In this document: positions 58,231 to 64,000 of the stretch, one piece after another
Numbering within the stretch: position 1 is the first letter of the stretch
How the letters are laid out: each line of letters begins with the position of its first letter
DNA from: Anisus vortex
Taxonomy: Eukaryota > Mollusca > Gastropoda > Planorbidae
Length of the DNA stretch: 64,000 nt
Direction of reading: 5' to 3'
NCBI GenBank assembly: GCA_949126835.1
Contig: OX421497.1
Span: 31,461,742 to 31,525,741, forward strand
Notes under the pieces: model-generated
What the model saw: only the letters and a program-made list of their open reading frames with translations
Database searches by the model: none
What the model was told of the DNA's origin: nothing
Made by a program: the position numbers and the translations under genes

Positions 58231-59302
58231 ATCTATATATAAATAGAGAGAGAAAAAAAAAATATCAATTTTTCTTTCACAATATAAGCTTAGTCTAAAA
58301 GAAACCTTATAAATAGAAAATCGGAATACAAATAAAAGAAGTCATGCAAAACGTACATATAAAAACCTATAAGAAATACAAATAGGCCTCTTAGAATTAG
58401 AAAGACACGTCGACTAGCTTTTATACGATTAGCTTCAATAAACAAAGATTTCTAAAGTTGTGCTAAAAATCCACCCACATGGAAAGGCCGTGGGTAGAAA
58501 TTTAGTTTTCGTCCGTTTAAGAGTGGGCGGGTGTGTTGAATCGGTAATATCATTATTGGATTAATCCCGTTGACGGAAGAGTGAAATGTAACAAGCTCTG
58601 AATAAAGTTCTTTGTTGCTATTAACGATGACCTAACTTCGGGAATTTCCATTTGCTGGGAAACTGGCTATTTATAAAATGGTAAACTATTACTATTAATA
58701 ACGTGCACCTAATGTAAACAATATTAAATTTAACGTTGTTCTGTTTTAAACAGAGATCTGTTTACTTTGCGATTGTGTAGAGTACAACCTGGCAGTGTTT
58801 TAGATGTTCACAAAAAGTGTATAATGGAGCTTATCAATGGTGCTTATCAATGGTGTTAATGAAACTCTAAAATTAATTATAGAAGGTAATACATTTTCTA
58901 TTGTCATTGTCAAAATTAAATATACTATATTTTGTAATGATTCATCGTATTCACATCCATTATAAGAACTTTGGGCATACCGGTAAGCCTACCCTTGGAT
59001 GAATAATAGGCATAGTCTGTTTTAATTTTCACCGGACAATATTGTTCGCATTGACCTAAATTCTGACATTCCTTGCAATGAATGTAGGCAAATACTATAC
59101 AAATTGTATGCCTTTCAACGCATTTGTCCCGCTCACCTCCCATGACATAAGTTTGATCGTATCAATGGTTAATAGGTCGTAGATGACAGTAACACTATAA
59201 TATTGCAATAATATTTCACATGGCTAGTTATTTTGTTTTCCTTTAGGAACCAATAGCCTAACGATCTGTCATATTTTAATCAAATTCGTTTTTATTTCAC
59301 AG

Positions 59303-59360
59303 CATTCAGCTTCAGTTGAAAGCCAATACACAAACAATCCAACACTAAAAAAAAAAAAGC
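59303..59360 (+). other. IRF 5'-UTR start at a splice acceptor
   Basis: TTTTTATTTCACAG, ending at 59302, is a strong 3' splice site 58 nt upstream of the IRF ATG. It suggests at least one upstream non-coding exon. The ATG context (A at -3, G at +4) is good. Confidence 0.5.
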
Positions 59361-61454
59361 ATGGCCGCAGAAGGAGATTATCAAAATTTAGATCTGGTTC
59401 ATTGGTTGGCCGAAATGATAAAAGTGAACTTGTGCCCTGGGTTGAAACTGATAGCAGGCAGCGCGGGAAAATTCACTATCCCTTGGAAGAACGAAAAAAG
59501 CGGTGGGCTGAAATCTGGCGATGACAACACTTTGTTCATAGAGGCCTGGGCGAAACACAAGAATTATCCACTGACGAATGGAGGATACACAAAAGATCTG
59601 ATCAATTGGAAAGAAAAGTTCCGTAACTCTCTGAACAGTTACGTTAAAAAGGGTAAAAATATTCGGAGGTTGAAGAAAGAAGATACTGACGATTGCTTGG
59701 TGTGTCAGTTCGATGAGGCGTTTTTACTGAATAATTCCAATCTGATGACACACCAAGGTGAAGTCCACACTTGCACTAGCTTAGGTCAAGAGTTATCTTC
59801 TGGAAGTTTTGTTATTGGTAGCCAATCAAACTGTCCTAAAGAGATACTCGATCATTGTTCAATGGGCGAGATGGATTACAATACTTGCTTGTCATACATT
59901 GAACATTGCGCAGACAGTCCCATCTGTAACCCTGCAGTTACTACCGACCACACAGCGACTCAAGGAAGGGCTTGTGAAGAAATAATGCCCGTTCTAAATG
60001 TATCAGTAATGTATGGCATTCCACATTGCCAGGTGGACAGCGTGGTTTTGAAAAGTAACAAGCCTGCATGCAGACTCTTCTACCCTAGCTGCGAAACCCC
60101 TGGCGTAAAACAATACTTAGGAGAGGACGACTCGGTACTTCACTACCAGCTGCCATCTGTGGACGCGTTGCCGGAATTCAACAAAGAACAAAAGGGAATC
60201 ATTCTGAAGATTCTAGACAAAATGGATCGTGGACTTTACCTGCGCTACCAATCTGGCAATGTTTACGCAGAGCGCCGAGACGCCATTAACGTCTTCGTCA
60301 CAAGTGACTTGCACCAAAAATTTAAATTAAGCAGAAGGAAATCCAGACGTGACGAGCCTCGGGTGCATAAGGTGTTTGACTATCAGATTTTTCTGAGTCG
60401 TTTAGAACAATACCAGGCAAAACCGCTCAACAGTCCACCGATGGCGAATATCATCTTTCACTTTGAACTGTCCAACTTGGGTCATGTTGTGATCAATGTC
60501 ACTCATATTAAAGCTGTCGAAGAGATGAACAAAGTCCTTATAAAAGGACCGCCAATGGAAATCAGCAGTTCCAAAGAAGATGAGATGGATCAATTGATAA
60601 GTTTTCTAAACGAAGCTGCCAGGTGTGACCGAGGCCTTCCACCAGATCATCCGGCAATCGAAGCAATCCAAAATGTCATACCGCTGTTGGAAGAAAGCCT
60701 TGGAGATCGATCAGCAATACCGATGGACACAGAAAAAAGCAGACAAATCGATATACCCAAACCTCCAGAAGTCCCGGTCTTGATGCTAGATGTATACTGC
60801 GATATTCCCAGTCGAATAATCCAAAGAAAGTACATACACGAGTCTAAAACTTACTGCAGAATGTTTTCTGGAGACTGCGAAGTTCTATTGCCGTGTGACA
60901 ACTTCAATGAGGAGAATGTGGATGCGCTGTCTTTACAGAATTCAGTTGAGGCGTCGGATTTGAAAATTGAACAAAAAATAAACACAATTTTAAGTAAACT
61001 ACAGCGCGGTGTGCATGTGAAGTATGACAATGGGGACATTTATGTTGAAAGACGATGCAGTGTTAACGTGTACATTACAGATGGCGTGTCCATGTCCCAG
61101 ATGCTCAAAAGAAGAAACGCCATGGATAAAAACGACAAGTTTGTCAAGGCATTTGACTACGAACAATTTAAGCAATCTTTGGAAGAGTTTAAGCGGTGTC
61201 CGGTGGGCCCTTTGCCATCGTACGAGTTCAAACTGACCTTTGGGCACGCGATTCATAGCGAGTACTCCAACCCCATGATGCAAATATTATTTTATGTGTC
61301 CGTTCATCATATCCAAGCTTACCAAGAGTTGAGCACTGCCGTTGGCTATCCTAACGAGACATATAAGCCTTTGCAGTCAATCCCTGATTCAATAGACCGC
61401 ATCTTGCAATTTGTAAAAGACTTGTCAAAAGGCACTGATGATAATCGTAGTTAG
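59361..61454 (+). CDS. Interferon regulatory factor with two consecutive IAD domains (697 aa, single coding exon)
   Basis: Transcription factor of the IRF family; members bind GAAA-type DNA elements and dimerise through the IRF-association domain (IAD). DNA-binding domain: about residues 10-105. Tryptophans W15, W42, W63 and W83 are in place (HWLAEMI, IPWKN, EAWAKHK, NWKEKF), and FRNSLNS keeps the Arg, Asn and Ser expected in the recognition helix. Two tryptophans usual in vertebrate IRFs are replaced. IAD 1 is about 209-424, with VYAERRDAINVF at 301-312 and KVFDYQIFLSRLEQY. IAD 2 is about 472-697, with IYVERRCSVNVY at 560-571 and KAFDYEQFKQSLEEF. The two IADs can be aligned from the P-V-L strand to a C-terminal D-x-x-D/I-x-x-x-F helix, so the whole domain was duplicated. 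No frame break. AATAAA follows 34 nt after the stop. Known IRFs have one IAD, to my knowledge. Confidence 0.88.
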   Translation: MAAEGDYQNLDLVHWLAEMIKVNLCPGLKLIAGSAGKFTIPWKNEKSGGLKSGDDNTLFIEAWAKHKNYPLTNGGYTKDLINWKEKFRNSLNSYVKKGKNIRRLKKEDTDDCLVCQFDEAFLLNNSNLMTHQGEVHTCTSLGQELSSGSFVIGSQSNCPKEILDHCSMGEMDYNTCLSYIEHCADSPICNPAVTTDHTATQGRACEEIMPVLNVSVMYGIPHCQVDSVVLKSNKPACRLFYPSCETPGVKQYLGEDDSVLHYQLPSVDALPEFNKEQKGIILKILDKMDRGLYLRYQSGNVYAERRDAINVFVTSDLHQKFKLSRRKSRRDEPRVHKVFDYQIFLSRLEQYQAKPLNSPPMANIIFHFELSNLGHVVINVTHIKAVEEMNKVLIKGPPMEISSSKEDEMDQLISFLNEAARCDRGLPPDHPAIEAIQNVIPLLEESLGDRSAIPMDTEKSRQIDIPKPPEVPVLMLDVYCDIPSRIIQRKYIHESKTYCRMFSGDCEVLLPCDNFNEENVDALSLQNSVEASDLKIEQKINTILSKLQRGVHVKYDNGDIYVERRCSVNVYITDGVSMSQMLKRRNAMDKNDKFVKAFDYEQFKQSLEEFKRCPVGPLPSYEFKLTFGHAIHSEYSNPMMQILFYVSVHHIQAYQELSTAVGYPNETYKPLQSIPDSIDRILQFVKDLSKGTDDNRS

Positions 61455-61487
61455 CTGGTTAAGTCACACACGCTCAAACACATAAAC

Positions 61488-61493
61488 AATAAA
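61488..61493 (+). terminator. Polyadenylation signal of the IRF gene
   Basis: AATAAA, 34 nt after the stop codon. Confidence 0.65.
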
Positions 61494-62007
61494 ATTGTAT
61501 GTATGCATATATTTATATTTGATCTTTAGCATCTATACTTTTATTGTTTTGGACCAATTAAATATCTCATTGTTTCGTGGTACATTAATAATATAACCAC
61601 GCCTAGCTTATGCTTACATCTTTGTATGTTTACTTTGTATGCATATTTTTTTACATGTAATTTGATATCAGTGGTGTGATTTTTTTGTTTTCTTGCAAAA
61701 GTTAAATTGTATTATGAAATTAAATTATTAGTTGTCATTAACTTGTCATACTGTCTGCTATGAAAACTATTTCTCTCTTTATATTGTATGTAAAAGCTTT
61801 GTATTAAACGCTACAGTGTTAAAATTAATGCAGAATCAAAGACTCGCTATGTTTCTTTTTAATTTCGTATCTGTTTTGTTTATAATATTATGCCAATATC
61901 AAGAGTAACTTGTTTACATAACTACAATTATAGGCTATAGACCTATAACAGTCCAAGCAGATAATATTGTGACACGTGAGCTTGATTATAGCTAAAGTCT
62001 TCGAGAA

Positions 62008-62390
62008 AGTAGTCAAATCACTAAACCTAGAAATACAAGAGGACAGAAAGGCAAAGAGTAAAGTAGTAATAATACATAAGGCATTGAACTCTAATTTAGA
62101 AATACAACCCAGTAACAATATGTTTCAATGCTCAGATAAACATAAAGACAAAAACACTTTCCTTATCCTATACGCGAGAATAAAATTTGCAGATAAGTAC
62201 TATTTTTTCCCGCGTGGCATTTGGGCGTAGAATGGGTTGCCTGAACAAACCAGGAAAACCAGTAATTTAACATCATTTAAAACATTAATAAAGATGCAAT
62301 AGGGGCCTACTAGACTTGGACCACGGATGAGTGTAGGACGCATTAATCTTCTTTATAAGAAGGAGCGTCTGTAATATATAAGATAAGGGC
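62008..62390 (+). mobile_element. Jockey/CR1-like LINE 3' fragment
   Basis: GTCAAATCACTAAACCTAGA through ATACATAAGGCATT to GAGCGTCTGTAAT and ATATAAGATAA matches 30729-31092 closely. It is 5'-truncated and the C-terminal frame is broken by a TAG where AWNGLPE should start. It lies downstream of the IRF gene. Confidence 0.85.
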
Positions 62391-64000
62391 GTCAAGTACA
62401 AACTATATTAGATTATATAAAACAATTGTGTGGAATCAAATGTGTTCTTTGTTGCTTATAGGTTTTTAGGCTTATAGATGATAAAAATGGTTATTGGTGA
62501 CAACTAAGTGGGTCGATCAGTAGCAATATACCGATATAAATAACCGCGACAGGAAAAACAAAAGTTCCCAAACGCTGGTCCAGAAGATAAACCATAAAAA
62601 CATAGATGATGTTATATGTTGTCGTAGAAGTAAACATGTAATGGTCAATAATTGTGGATTTTTTTTAAAACTACTAAAAGACTGGGAAAGGAGTGAATGC
62701 TGCCCGCTCTTCTTATATTGTAATACGCCCCTGGGGAGTAAGGAAGTAACAGCAGGCATATTCTGAACCCGTGCAAAATTCCATCCTAAACTTTTGAAAA
62801 CTAAAAGCCTAATTTATAGAATTTACATTTGTTGAGATGTAGAACGTAAAGATAAGATTTCATTTATTAAACATTTCAAAATAGTAATTTCTAATCTTCC
62901 GAAAAGAAATATGTATGAAACAAAATGTATAATTCTCAATAATTTCATATTTTAAAAAATAGCACAGCACTGACATTGTAGACATACTGTGCTATTATTT
63001 GGTGCAACCGGCTCTCTGCATCATAGCAAGACACGGCTCTGCAGAAAGTGTCTTTATACTTATTTAAATTGCTAAAATTAAAATTCATATTCTTTTTTTT
63101 TTAATCTCGATTTTTTGAAAAAGCAAAAATAGGGATGACAAAGGTGGGGAGGGGGGGGGGACGTCCGCACGGCCGCACCTGCCCCGCCCCCACCCCCATC
63201 CATCTTTTCCTGTGGCTACGCCAATGTCAAGAGGAGAGACTAAGGAAAATGGCGCCTGTGTGTGGGTCGAAATGGGACCTATTTTAAATATAAGTTTCAA
63301 ATTACAGTATTAGAAAGTTACGAACTTAGAGATTAAGAAAGTGTCAGTTAGGCCCCTATGCAAACTTAGGCGCCTGGTGCGGCCGAATAACGCCCTCCCT
63401 CTAGTTACGCTACTGCCTCTGACTACGTCAATTATAAAAGCTTACGTAACAAGGTCATTTAGTCATCTACGAGAAAATTCTATTAAGTCCTAGCCCTGCG
63501 AATAGAAATATATAATATAACACTTTGCTGTAAGCCTATACACTTTTTTTTTATCAGGGGAATCTTTTTTGTCTACTATAGATCCAAATTTCCTACACGT
63601 GGAGGGTGAAAACAAGGTTTATTTTTAGCTCTTCGATAACTTTAGGGAAATTCCGATTTTCTCGGACAGCTTTAACCTGGTGAGTTATTATAAAGACTTG
63701 TTATTGACAGTGTACAGTCACACATGAACGTATCGAAAAGTTATCTTGACACTATATTATTAGACGTTTAGTGTACATCTGCGGATTGACTCAATGAACT
63801 GTGAGAAAGATGTTGCAGGGTAAGTAGCCTACTTATGAAAAGATATATACGTGTGTTTTTATTTTATTTAGCTGCAACTTGAGCGGCGAAACGCAAAAAT
63901 TACATTATAATTACTTAATTAGGTCAGCAAAAAATTGTGATAGCTATTTTAATTAGCATTTGTTGCGGTGGTTGGGGGGGGGGATCAATTAACTTCCGTG
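62391..64000. other. No recognised gene
   Basis: The stretch is AT-rich with a G-run near 63151, a C/G-rich patch near 63160-63200, and GTGGCTACGCCAATG (63213) and TAGTTACGCTACTG (63402) motifs that resemble ends of mobile elements. I see no supported coding region. Confidence 0.5.

Overview
The window looks like nuclear DNA from a mollusc, most likely a heterobranch/pulmonate gastropod. This is inferred from AT-rich sequence with short exons and GT-AG introns, an IAP-family gene, small secreted Kazal proteins, an interferon-regulatory-factor (IRF) gene, and a repeat load of RTE-, jockey/CR1- and I-type LINEs, hAT elements, a MULE, tRNA-derived SINEs and very long simple repeats. No rRNA gene, CRISPR array or bacterial-style operon was seen.

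Layout. 1-700: dispersed repeats. 1.2-6.2 kb (+): a six-exon IAP gene encoding a 289-aa BIR-UBA-RING protein. 6.6-24.6 kb: two tandem copies of a block (A about 6.57-12.56 kb, B about 13.59-24.61 kb), each carrying a two-exon gene for a 79-80 aa secreted Kazal inhibitor. Copy B was swollen by later insertions: a 4-kb RTE LINE with a perfect 14-bp target-site duplication (TSD), a near-perfect 149-bp palindrome, a piggyBac-like MITE and a hAT element. Copy A carries its own LTR-like insertion. 24.65-25.83 kb: a 10-bp-unit satellite. 26.2-27.9 kb: SINEs and a small hAT. 28.2-37.6 kb (+): a third Kazal gene whose 9.1-kb intron holds a hAT with a nested LINE, then two I-type LINE pieces head to tail. 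38.2-39.2 kb: a foldback MULE with a transposase remnant. 41.3-43.15 kb (-): an unrecognised 613-aa protein encoded in a single exon. 44-50.7 kb: microsatellites, nested MITEs, a 108-bp tandem duplication, two unrecognised coding-like segments and a LINE end. 51-52.2 kb: a third copy of the hAT family. 52.5-57.9 kb: a 5.4-kb GA-rich satellite interrupted by a 200-N assembly gap. 59.36-61.45 kb (+): an intronless-CDS IRF protein of 697 aa with one DNA-binding domain and two consecutive IRF-association domains. The last 2.5 kb hold a LINE end and nothing else recognised.

The host genes suggest immunity and stress functions: apoptosis or NF-kB control (IAP), secreted protease inhibition (the Kazal cluster) and antiviral-type transcription control (IRF). 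There is no evidence that they are co-regulated. The most unusual observations are the double-IAD IRF, the paired loss of one disulfide in the third Kazal paralogue, and the tandem duplication that allows several insertions to be read against their empty sites.
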